64,000 nucleotides of DNA. Origin: Hyaloperonospora brassicae (taxonomy: Eukaryota; Oomycota; Peronosporomycetes; Peronosporales; Peronosporaceae). Location: the NCBI GenBank assembly GCA_947650285.1, contig CANTFL010000467.1, positions 1 through 64,000 of the forward strand, written 5' to 3'. Positions 11,301 through 19,881 of the stretch are shown piece by piece. Under the pieces are notes generated by a model. It made no database searches. It was not told where the DNA came from and saw only the letters and a list, made by a program, of their open reading frames with translations. A program made the position numbers and the translations under genes. How positions within the stretch are numbered: position 1 is the first letter of the stretch; each line of letters begins with the position of its first letter.

Positions 11301-12286
11301 CGAGGACGTCTTTATGACCAGAAGTACCCGTGTTGGAGTCTAATATAACGACCGACGATTCCTGAAACTAATCCCATTCTTCTTAGCTAGATCCGCTGAA
11401 ATAGGTACATTAGCGGCGCAGGGGGGCGAAGTTACAGCCTATTTGGCCATATAATATCGTCACATGGTGTTTACAAAAGTAATCGTATTCTCTGCGATAG
11501 TAACATCAAGATTTCGTAAATGTTGCCCGTCTAAGCCCTGGAGACACATCGATGACACGTCCGACGGCGATGGACCATGATGCACCGTCTCATTCGGAAT
11601 CCAACTGGGGTTCGGCCTGAAGGTCCCACTTTTTATACACCGTTTGCGGCGAGCATAAGAGGACTCTAAGCGTTGAACCATCGATCGATTTCGATCCAAA
11701 TTACTCTTGCCATCTAAGCCGTAATCTCGTTAGGCGGAGAAGCAGCCCGAAGGACAAGGGCTTTGCTCACGATCTTGTTTTTTGCTGCTATCTTTGTCAA
11801 TTAGCGTCCCAATGTTTTTATTGTGTTCGTTACGGTCGCTGCATCTGCTAGTGCTCTGTTCAACGCCAAACTAGCGGTATGGTACCCAAAGATTACTCTA
11901 TCAATCTTCTATTGTCTTCGTCGAGAGAATTACATATTTCTGCACCTGTAGTCTTATTAGAAATAGCTACTTCAAATGCTTGGGCAATAGCTTTGAAGTA
12001 GCAGGCATTCTTGGTGGCGGCAGCGTGATTCTACTCCGCGGATGTCGAACATAGAAAGTTGACCGCCGTTTGTGTTTTCGTTACTTGAGACCAAGACATC
12101 TCAAGCGCAGTCTATGCCGATGATTGCGGAATGAACAAATAGACTGACCCCGAGTCTGTTGTTGTAGCTGCCTCGGCAACATTGCTATCACCATACAGCA
12201 TTTGGCATAAATTAAAAATCGCCAGCGTGAACTTTTTTTCCTCTTGGAATAAGCAGAATTAGGTCGCGTGGATGAAACCGCGGAAG
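5336..12286. other. Mid-GC region without recognisable genes
   Basis: About 7 kb with visibly higher G+C than the DNA right of 22 kb. All six frames are cut by stops at near-random spacing. The longest frame is 156 codons (7096-7566, listed separately). I see no transposon domain, tandem repeat, RNA gene or dense hairpins. It is continuous with 20282 onward once copy B and one TGTTG are removed. Confidence 0.6.
7096..7566 (-). CDS. Unrecognised 156-codon open frame
   Basis: This is the longest open frame in the mid-GC region. It starts with ATG and the product begins MGLQRVRSALHHALLDEIQ. I see no signal peptide, membrane segment, repeat or known motif, and the composition is unremarkable. 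In 64 kb read in six frames a few frames of this length are expected by chance at this G+C. Neighbouring frames offer no exon to join. I list it only because it stands out locally. Confidence 0.12.
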   Translation of the reverse strand: MGLQRVRSALHHALLDEIQSSSISSDAMATGYEIVKLTAYRHDRQGEFKWVCRHAISFSCRSEVDYNDDDSVTIEISQVLDDRLRAGMRAEVAAPGRLDRRWLVHVTLQDMSWLRNQRIQAYNLNGDKVSRVQSYLGNTISSVIISEWYGLNFAHV

Positions 12287-12291
12287 TGTTG
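12287..12291 (+). repeat. Target-site duplication, left (TGTTG)
   Basis: TGTTG directly precedes the 5' LTR of copy B and is repeated at 20277-20281 directly after the 3' LTR. A 5-bp duplication is typical of Ty3/Gypsy integrases and shows that the two LTRs belong to one insertion. Confidence 0.9.
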
Positions 12292-12686
12292 TGTAACGGG
12301 GCAGCCCGTTACATGGAATTGTCACTTTAAAGAAAGAATGACAATAAAGTATAGTAAGTTGAATATTCTTTGAACAATGTCACCGATAGTGGTGATATTG
12401 GTGAGGCGACCAAAGAGTCTGTTCATTGGTTGATATTTTGATGATATCAACCCACCAATCGCCGAAAGACGCGCGCAATGAGTGGTGACGAGACGTCACC
12501 ATACACTCAGTTATATTAACACAATTAAGTCAGGTTAAACAGAGAGACGGTAGTTAAAAGACTTAATTATATTAATACAACAGTTTTACTTTTCCCTTAT
12601 CCTACGCTTCCTCGTTTGCCTCGAGTACGCTGGTCGGGGCACCGATACCCTTGCGTTAAGTTCACGCAAGGGTGTGCCCCGTTGCA
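12292..12686 (+). repeat. 5' LTR of copy B
   Basis: This 395-bp LTR runs from TGTAAC to GTTGCA. Internal stem-loops are TGTAACGGG/CCCGTTACA at the very start (12292-12313), GGTTGATAT/ATATCAACC near 12427-12451, TGGTGACG/CGTCACCA at 12483-12501, and a two-part stem at 12636-12680. I see no clear TATA box. The AT-rich stretch around 12510-12595 could hold the promoter. The U3/R/U5 borders cannot be placed from sequence alone. Confidence 0.95.
12636..12680 (+). promoter_or_regulatory. Strong stem-loop at LTR end
   Basis: The outer arms GGGGCAC (12636-12642) and GTGCCCC (12674-12680) enclose the inner arms CCCTTGCG (12648-12655) and CGCAAGGG (12665-12672). Together they make a 15-bp stem with one asymmetric bulge and a 9-nt loop. 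It is present in all three full-length LTRs. It lies at the LTR end next to the primer binding site. A role in RNA 3' processing, packaging or primer presentation is possible but inferred. Confidence 0.6.
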
Positions 12687-12688
12687 CC

Positions 12689-12706
12689 TGGTAGCACTTT
12701 GTAGTC
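12689..12706 (+). promoter_or_regulatory. Probable tRNA primer binding site
   Basis: TGGTAGCACTTTGTAG begins two bases after the LTR end. TGG complements a tRNA CCA tail, and TGGTAGC fits a tRNA ending GCTACCA, as some methionine tRNAs do. The exact tRNA cannot be named without the organism's tRNA set. Copy A has the same site at about 4577-4594 on the minus strand. Confidence 0.65.
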
Positions 12707-12730
12707 CTTTCAAGGACCACAACATCCAGC

Positions 12731-13885
12731 ATGAACATGTTGGATGATGAAGAGACCTTTCACGCCACGCGTGAAGGGTTTACCCATTTGAGTGACATCG
12801 AATGGGGTGCGGTAGAACGAATGAATTCTACCGTAGGCGAGTTCGCCATTAGCGCCATTTTGGAGTCTCTAGACAGATACCAACAACATGCCGCTATAGC
12901 CAGGTTCATTCAAAATGAACTTGCCATCGAGAGGGAGAAAGTAGCCTTGCTTCACCAGCAAGGCTCTCAACAGGCCGAGCAGTTGAGAGAACTCGGTGCT
13001 CAACAGACAGAGCTGTTAATACAGCAGCAATTCCATGCTGCTGTGGGCAGGACGGCACATGCGCGATGTCCCGAAGTCATGAAAGTTGACATCTCCAAGT
13101 ACAGTGGAGTCCCGGAAGACTCCCTGTTGCTATGGTTTGTCGAACTCGACAGAGCCTTAAGGGCTCGTCGCTTCGAAGATGAGCAAATGAAACTCACATT
13201 TTCTCAGACCCACTTGGCAGGACGTGCCAAAACTTGGCCCCTGGGGCTCGAGAGTAGCGACCCACATGTGTTTAGGCCGCCAGATGACTTCGAGTCCCGG
13301 CTCAGACAAACGTTTGAGCCGCCACGGGATGAGTTCAGGGCTCGTCCAGAGCTCCTGAAACTGAAGCAGGGTAAGCGTGATGTGCACGCTTACGCACAAC
13401 ATATACGACTCCTAGCGAGTAGTATAACTGCTAAACCAGTTTATGAACACACGTTGAATGCGGTGTTCATGCAAGGGCTCGCAGAAGGGCCCGTCAGTAG
13501 CCACCTGTTCCGCCTTGAGCTGAATACGCTTGAAGAAGCGATATCAGCCGCGGAACAGGAAGACTTTAGCATGAGACAGGCTCATGCTAGCTCAAACTCT
13601 TATTGTCCACCGAGACGACAAGAGATCGGAGGTCTAGAACCAATGGACCTCTGCTATGTTGAGAGCGAGAGACCTCGCTCTTCAAACAACAAGCGATTGC
13701 AGAGGTGCAATCGCTGTCAAAAGTTAGGGCACTACGCATACGAGTGTAGTGCTCCACGCCCAGTACCAAACAGTACTGAGCGAAATAGACGTCCATTCGC
13801 CAAGAAGGGCAATGGGCGTGGGTCCAGCGCTGTTGCGAAGCCGCAACAGCGAGACGGACCATCAAAAAATGGTCGGGGTCAGTAG
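12731..13885 (+). CDS. gag: Gag polyprotein, copy B
   Basis: This is an uninterrupted 384-codon gag, the only fully open sense gene of the element. The ATG lies 45 bp after the LTR. Domains are a Gln/Glu-rich probable coiled coil (about 60-100), a capsid-like region (about 105-290, including KVDISKYSG and QGKRDVHAYAQH), the CCHC knuckle CNRCQKLGHYAYEC near 327, and a basic tail. The expected roles are particle assembly and RNA binding. It ends in TAG, and the pol-like frame resumes in another frame within a few codons. Expression of pol would need frameshifting, or the junction is a mutation. The intact gag contrasts with wrecked pol and fits packaging and mobilisation by helper copies. Confidence 0.92.
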   Translation: MNMLDDEETFHATREGFTHLSDIEWGAVERMNSTVGEFAISAILESLDRYQQHAAIARFIQNELAIEREKVALLHQQGSQQAEQLRELGAQQTELLIQQQFHAAVGRTAHARCPEVMKVDISKYSGVPEDSLLLWFVELDRALRARRFEDEQMKLTFSQTHLAGRAKTWPLGLESSDPHVFRPPDDFESRLRQTFEPPRDEFRARPELLKLKQGKRDVHAYAQHIRLLASSITAKPVYEHTLNAVFMQGLAEGPVSSHLFRLELNTLEEAISAAEQEDFSMRQAHASSNSYCPPRRQEIGGLEPMDLCYVESERPRSSNNKRLQRCNRCQKLGHYAYECSAPRPVPNSTERNRRPFAKKGNGRGSSAVAKPQQRDGPSKNGRGQ

Positions 13886-13991
13886 GGGCGGAGCGCCCTA
13901 CTGATCCAGCAACCTCAAGAGAATTTGCAAATCTCGTGACGAAAGTTGCTCCAGATACACAATCATTGTGTGTCTCTGCACCTGGTGATGA

Positions 13992-14759
13992 AGTTTCGCT
14001 CATCACCTTGAACTTGAAAGTGACAATGATTTGTCGCTTCGTGCCCTAGTAGACTGTGGGGAGTTGAACAACTTTGTTCGTCGCCAGTCACTAGAGGGTC
14101 GTAGGCTCACGGTTGAGCGCGACATTCCCCTCACGAGGATGACGGTGCGCCAAGCAACAGGCGCATCGATTACCGTTAAGAAACGTGTAGTAGTAATCCA
14201 CTACACGTTTGAGGGCAAACAGTACGATGATGACTTCATCGTACTGGATCTGGATGTCAAATTTGATGTCATCCTGGGATTACCTTGGCTCAGAAAGTAC
14301 GAGCCAAGGGTGAGCTGGCAGCATCGATCCGTAAAGATGCCTGCCGCTTGTTCATCAGATGGCCATCTGATGAACATCTTGGCGCGTCCACAAGCGTGTG
14401 GATGTTCTGCGAGTGAGTGCGATGGCCTCACTTGCGGTTCGGTCGTTAGCACGACTGCACAAGATCACACTGTAGTTGATCACTACACTGTGGAGCAAGC
14501 TCCCGGCGGCTGTATAGAAGTACAGGCTGCGCCGAAGTTCCACCACTCGAATAAGTCGAGTGGACCGGGACATGGATGCATGCCTAGCGGGCAGCATCTT
14601 AGACAGAAGAAACCCGTTGCCCCCAAAGGGCAACATGGATATCCTAGGTCGACTGAAGGGTCGACCGTAGAGGATCGGTGCCTGACTGTGGTTGCACAGA
14701 TACAGTCAGAAGACGTTGAAGGAATAAGTCCCCACGTACTTGAGGAAGGAATTCTTTAA
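13992..14759 (+). pseudogene. pol: Aspartic protease region of pol, copy B
   Basis: The frame is open from after a TGA at 13989 to a TAA at 14757-14759. The retropepsin active site reads LVDCGELNNF (D-C-G in place of D-S/T-G). The distal motif ILGLPWLRKYEP lies about 80 residues on. A linker of low similarity follows. The segment between gag and this frame (13886-14006) reads in a different frame and appears one base short just before LELESDND. A second base is missing near 14920, where the frame must switch to reach RT. It contains the most striking palindromes of the element (14181-14210, 14221-14245, 14350-14375). Confidence 0.8.
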
Positions 14760-14917
14760 GAGTCACTTGCTGAGGGATCAGGACCTCAGCAACCTGTGGA
14801 AAGAAGTTCCCAGGAAGTAACCGAGACGTTGAACGTCTTGGTTAATGACGGATCAAGTGTAGGCGCTTACAAGCTTGATCTGATTGTGCCTCCGAAGTTA
14901 ACTTCGGAGATAACTCA

Positions 14918-15620
14918 TTGCCAACGCTAGAACCGAAACGGTTCTTGCGTGATATGCGTAGTGGCAAAGTCAAGCAGATCTGCATACTCGTCACAGAGGA
15001 TGAGTATGAGGCCGATATTCGGTCGTCAACAGTATTTGCTGAGAACAAACGGGTTCTTAGCAGCTCATCGATAGACGAAAGTGTCCTCGATGAGAAGACT
15101 CGGATTGAGCGATACGCTTCCCAATCCTGGGAGTCACTTCAGGCAAATCCTTTGCACAAGGATTTGATCGAATTCAGGGATGTGTTCCCTAAATCCGTAC
15201 CTTGCGAGTTGCCTAAGGACAAAGGCACTCGACACGAGATCGATCTCAAACCGGGCTCGAAGTACTGTGTCATGAAGCAGTGGCCACTGCCTCGTGAACA
15301 AGTGATATCAATCGACAAGTTCTTTGACGATACGCTTAGCAGCGGGCCATGTGAGGAAATCAACATCCCCCCACAGCTCTCCGACCTTCTGTGTGCGAAA
15401 GGCCACAGGAGGGTGGCGGATAGTGCACGCATTCAACAAATTGAATGCTGCAACGGTACCGGCTCAGACGCCGATACCGAGGAAGGACGTAATCATAGAT
15501 GTTATGTCAAAGAGTACCATCTTTTCGTCCATGGATCTGATGGATGGGTTCTATCAGATCCTCATGCGTGAACGGGACATCCCATTCACGGCAGTGAGTA
15601 CCCCCGGCGGGATGCTGTAG
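14918..15620 (+). pseudogene. pol: Reverse transcriptase N-terminal part, copy B (frameshifted)
   Basis: The segment covers the protease-RT linker and RT fingers (LIEFRDVFPKSVP, KYCVMKQWPLPRE). At about 15328 one extra A relative to copy A (GATACGC against GATCGC) shifts the frame. The true frame then continues from 15324 through GGWRIVHAFNKLN, the first catalytic Asp (MDLMDGFYQI) and DIPFTAVSTP to TAG at 15618-15620. That stop replaces a conserved Trp and is shared with copy A. The frameshift is private to copy B, so it arose after the two copies separated. Confidence 0.87.
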
Positions 15621-15947
15621 GAGTGGCTAGTTATGCCACAGGGGATGAGTAACGCTCCTGAAACATTCAACAGATGTGTCACAAATTTGTTGAGACCGGT
15701 GCGAGACTTCGCACCGAGTTACTTCGACTATGTGTTCGTCCATAGCCGGGATATGGACGGAAAGACGGACGTTGAAGTTCACCGAACTCACGTCCGTCAA
15801 GTCCTTCAACCTTTTTGCCAGCATAAGTTGTACGCCAACCTCAAGAAGTGTATATTCGCGGCTAGCGAAATACCACTTCTTGGGTGCATCGTGGGTAAAC
15901 ACGGCGTACGCCCCGATCCCGAGAAGATCAAGGCTATCACCGACTAG
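15621..15947 (+). pseudogene. pol: Reverse transcriptase catalytic palm, copy B (YFDY)
   Basis: This spans EWLVMPQGMSNAPETFNR to the thumb (HKLYANLKKCIF, DPEKIKAITD). The metal-binding box is SYFDYVFVHS. The family consensus has Asp where the Tyr stands, a change reachable by one G-to-T in GAT. Without the second Asp the polymerase should not work. The segment ends in TAG at 15945-15947, again at a Trp position. Both features are shared with copy A. Confidence 0.88.
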
Positions 15948-16637
15948 CCAGTGCCAGTCGATGTCAAGGGACTTCGTAAGTTCCTTAATTTAGCGGCGTA
16001 CTTGCACAAGTACTCGCGCAGCTACGTCGAGATGACTGTTCATCTTTCTTGCTTTCTCAAGAAAAATGTCAAGTGGCCATGGAACGCTGAGTGCCAGCAT
16101 TCCTTTGAGGGTATTAAGCAAAGCTTGAGTCAGTCGCCGATCTTGGCGATTGCAGATCAGGACAGACCATTTCATGTGGTCTGTGACGCCAGCGATTTTG
16201 CAATCGGCTGTGCGTTAATGCAGTTTGATGCAGATGGCGCGGAGCGCGTCATCTGTTATCAGTCGCGTCAGCTGCAAGCAGCTGAGCGCAATTACCCAGT
16301 GCATGACAAGGAACTCCTTGCCATGAAGTATGCACTGGATAATTTCCAGGTCTATCTATTGGGAGATAGACCGTTTGTTGTCTATACGGACCATGCATCA
16401 TTACGCACGGCCGTAAACAGCCTACACCTCTCGCAGAGAATGGCGAGGTGGCTGTCTTTCTTCGCGGAGCACAACTTCTCCGTGGAGTATAGGACAGGAC
16501 GCCTCAATGTCGTCGCTGATGCATTATCATGTCGGCCCGATTTCGAGCCGGTCGCACAATCCAACAGCGAGGATAAGCCCACTGTTGCGACACTGACCGC
16601 CAGTGTTCCTTCTTCAAGCTTACTTGACGACGTATGA
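15948..16637 (+). pseudogene. pol: RNase H domain of pol, copy B
   Basis: The RT connection (VDVKGLRKFLNLAAYLH) leads into RNase H. All four usual acidic positions are present: CDASDFAIG (Asp codon 16185-16187), KELLAMKYAL, VYTDHASL and NVVADALS. It ends at TGA 16635-16637. Copy A has an Arg codon there, so this stop is private. RNase H removes the RNA strand during minus-strand synthesis. The domain itself looks intact but is isolated between stops. Hairpins coincide with conserved codons, for example CAGACCA/TGGTCTG around the first catalytic Asp. Confidence 0.88.
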
Positions 16638-18157
16638 AAGGCATACGCAGAAGATAAGGATCTTCTGCGATTGATGGATCATTTGGTGAATCCATCCAGT
16701 AAATCAATGAAGGATTTACCGGCTTTGTACCGATCCTCATCGGATCGGTATAGTACACGCAACGGATTGCTAAACTATACAGCAGTTGACGGCGACACGC
16801 CTCGTGTCGTCGTTCCCACACATAATGATTTGCGATTACGCATCATGTATGAGGGTCACGATGCCCCAACAGGTAGCCATCGTGGTAGAGAAAAGACTTA
16901 CCTCACGGTAAGTCGTGACTTTTACTGGCCCCGCCAGTATTAGTTTGTACGCAAGTACATACGTGCTTGCGAGGTTTGTCAACGGGTGAAGCCTAGCCCT
17001 TGATCCCGTGCATTGTTACAGCCTCTGCCGATCCCGGAAGAGTGCTGTCAGTCCGTTTCAATGGACTTCGTCTTCGGGTTTCCCGAAGACGCTCACAAGA
17101 ATAATGGTATTCTTGTGTTTGTTGACCGATTCAGCTAGGTGGTGCATCTTGCTGCAGTCCCTGAGTCGATCAAGGCTCAAGGTTGTGCTCGTGTCTTTCT
17201 CGACACGGTCTTTAGACTCCACGGGTTACCCCGTGAACTCGTATCCGACCGTGACCCTCGGTTCACGGCGGCATTTTGGCAAACCGTGTTCCGCACATTT
17301 GGAACACGATTGAAGATGTCTACTTCTGACCATCCGGAAACTGATGGTCGGACGGAACGTGCGAACCGTGTCCTCGAAGAGATCCTTCGAGGATATGTCC
17401 AATCGTTTCCGAGTTGGAGCGAATTCCTGCCCATGGTGGAATTCGCCATCAATAATTCGGTGCATGCTTCAACCCAGCACACACCGTTTTACGTGGATGG
17501 CTTAAGCCATCCACGTGTGCCCGCCCTTCTAGAGTATGACTCTTGGATAAGGGGGGAGGGACTCTCTCGAGCAAAAACCGTTTTGGCTCTTGATCATCAC
17601 GTGTCGACGCTAACGTCGTCACGTATGATGCCGATGTCGATCAAGTCGACATCGATGAAGAAGATCACCTCAACAATAGCGATGACGCTATTATTGACTC
17701 GGATGATGATGAAGAAGCTGGTATATTCAGCATCGTCAACGATTATGCCAGCGAGGACGAAGACAACCTCGCTGAAGAAGAGAACAATCTCTTAGCAGTG
17801 CGCACGAAGCGCACTGAAAGACAAAACAAAGAGTCAGCAGAGAACTTCCTGCTGACTCGAGAAGCGGTAGTCCGTTTCGTTCAGGACGCCATCGCAAATG
17901 CGGTGGACCGTCAGAAACGGAACGCAGACAAGAATGGAAGAGCAAATGTTCTTTCATTTAAGGTTAACGACCTAGTACTACTGTCTACGGTAAACTTACC
18001 TGGACATGTAGTCACTTGTGTCGGCAGTAGTAAACTACTGCCGAAGTACATCGGGCCATTTCGAGTGTTGCATCGCAAGGGCAATGCATACACACTCGAA
18101 TTGCCACGTAAGATGCGCCCACATCCTACGTTTTACGTGGGGAGGCTCAGGCCGTAA
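16638..18157 (+). pseudogene. pol: Integrase region of pol, copy B (DD35E, several stops)
   Basis: The zinc domain (EGHDAPTGSHRG, then CEVCQRVKP) is cut by TAG 16941-16943. TGA 17001-17003 and TAG 17136-17138 (FS-stop-VVHL) follow. The catalytic triad is present: Asp 17064-17066 (SVSMDFV), Asp 17247-17249 (SDRDPRF) and Glu 17355-17357 (GRTERANRVLE), with spacing D-61-D-36-E (DD35E). A frame change between about 17560 and 17610 leads to an acidic stretch (17620-17780) and the C-terminal barrel (PKYIGPFRVLHRKGNAYTLEL, about 18037-18100), ending GRLRP and TAA at 18155-18157. Integrase would insert the cDNA. This copy cannot make it. Confidence 0.88.
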
Positions 18158-19751
18158 TGTCAGTACGAGCCTTCTTCTTCCGGTGAAGATAGCCTCCATG
18201 TTCAAGAACATCCATCAAGTTCTTGCGTTCGCGCTCCAGACGATCCGTCTGGTCGCGCAGATATGATAACTCGGAACTCAACCGAGATATCTCCCCGCGA
18301 GATGTCGCCAGCTCGCTGAATAGGGAGCGGACATCCCGCTCGACCTGAAGCTGCGCCGTGGCATAATCGGCGCGATCCCTCGCCCGATCAGCCTCGTGAT
18401 CCTTGCGGTTCTTCCGCACGGTATCAGTTAAAGCGTAGCGCCGGTCGCGCTCGTGCTTCAAGTCATCTCGCAATTCATCGATTGCGCGATCCATCTCGTA
18501 AGGGTTGAGACGGTGAACCGAATCATCTAGAGGAGGCCTTTCCTCCTCCACCACATCCTTTGGTGGATGCTCACGGTGGTCAACGCTTTCTAGTGGAGCG
18601 TATCTTGAATCACCGTGACGATTCAGGATCAAAAACGAGCTACCTCGTCCAGTGGCGTGGGTATCCACCCTCTTGGAACAGCTGGAAGCCCCGCTCTCAG
18701 CTGTTGATGGATGTTGAAGGTCTCGTTCGCCAGTACGACGAGACCCATCCAATGAGTCCTCGGGCCCATCGGTAAACACGCGCCCTAGGCGCTTGTAGAC
18801 GGATTGCAAGTTTGCAATCGCGTCACGCATCTCCTCCGAGAGATGTGCCCTTCCCCAGGGCGAACTTAGGGAATACACGTCCCTATGTGCATGCTGCGAG
18901 TTGTCAACACAACTCGCACAAGGATCTCCCCATGTGAGGGAAGGAATGCCTGCCTCACTCGACAAACAGTGCAACCGGTACCTGGCACCGGTTGGCGTTC
19001 GCTTTTCGAACCTGAGAAGTGTCGCCTCAAGTTTCTTGAGCCACCCTTCTCGTCCAAATTTCTTTACGATTTGGACGAACGCGTTCCACGCTGCCAAAAG
19101 CGAGGCTTTGTCACGCTTTTGGTTGCTGTTGTATCATCGATGTCTAAGGAAGACATCGAGATAAAAATCTTCCTCAGCGCGAAAGTTGCTCGCGCTGGGA
19201 GTCTCGCCGTGAAGCTCAGTCGCATCGAATAAGGGTATTCGATGGTGTTGGCTTGTCTAGTGAGACAAGCCATTGATGAGCCGTTCGGGCAAACGCCACG
19301 TCTTCAGCTCATCACGCTTCACGGTGGTACCTTTGTCGGTACCACGGTTGTCATTATGACGATGGGTTGCACCATCGTCAAGTCGCTCGTGCGAAGGAGC
19401 ACGAGCTGATTGCGGTGATGAGCGAACATACTCATCACCAGATTCGTCATCACTGCCGAACAGACTGTGTTGCAACTCACGAGTCCGTTAGTTCGGCAGT
19501 GGCCTTGGCGAACACTGAGGCGTCGCCGGTGAGCGAGACGCCTCTGTAGCATTGCCCGAGTCAGACACGTCTGACTCGCCAGAGTAGATGACCTCAATGT
19601 CGGGGTCATCATGCGCACGCGGTGCTCTACCGCGTGCACCTGCAGCACCTCTTGCTGAAGGCGAAGAACGAGCAGCAGACGCCGAATCGTCTGCCGCAGA
19701 AGCTGGCACAGGCACAGACTCTGTGTGCCTTGAGTCACCCCGCATAGACAT
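18147..19751 (-). pseudogene. Antisense accessory ORF with C-terminal coiled coil
   Basis: On the minus strand one frame runs 535 codons from ATG at 19751 to TGA at 18147-18149. It has only three stops: TAA 19488-19490, TAG 19257-19259 and TGA 19134-19136. The last 316 codons are uninterrupted. The N-terminal part is Ser/Ala/Arg-rich with acidic patches (DDPDIEVIYSGESDVSDS, SLFGSDDESGDEY). The middle looks globular (AAWNAFVQIVKKFGREGWL, SEEMRDAIANLQSVYKRL). The C-terminus is a Glu/Arg/Leu heptad coiled coil (IDELRDDLKHERDRR to LRDQTDRLERERKNLMDVL) ending in a basic patch (HRKKKART). It overlaps the sense chromodomain. The frame is also traceable in the old relic near 63950. I do not recognise the family. 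Confidence 0.6.
18509..18775 (+). pseudogene. pol: Chromodomain at pol C-terminus, copy B
   Basis: The frame is in register with the integrase C-terminus but separated from it by TAA (18155), a TGA near 18320 and TGA 18506-18508. A proline-rich lead (EEAFPPPPHPLVD) precedes a clear chromodomain: RFLVERILNHRDD, SYLVQWRGYPPSWNSWKP, DVEGLVRQYDETHP. Tyr/Trp positions expected of a methyl-lysine cage are visible, although the usual Glu after the second Trp is Lys (SWKP). In chromoviruses this domain guides integration to marked chromatin. The same DNA is open on the opposite strand as part of the antisense frame. Confidence 0.85.
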
Positions 19752-19871
19752 GTTAACTATACGAGGTCAGGTCAAGTTATGAACGGAACTGACCCAACAA
19801 GTGCTCCCTGTCCCAATGGTGACCAACGGGTGGCCGCCATATTTTCGATAGTCACAAAGTGACTATCAGTT

Positions 19872-19881
19872 AAGGGGGTAA
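19872..19881 (+). promoter_or_regulatory. Polypurine tract of copy B
   Basis: AAGGGGGTAA ends directly at the TGTAAC start of the 3' LTR, the position expected for the plus-strand primer. It is short and imperfect. The 90 bp before it hold a GATAGTCAC/GTGACTATC inverted repeat (19847-19867). Confidence 0.7.
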
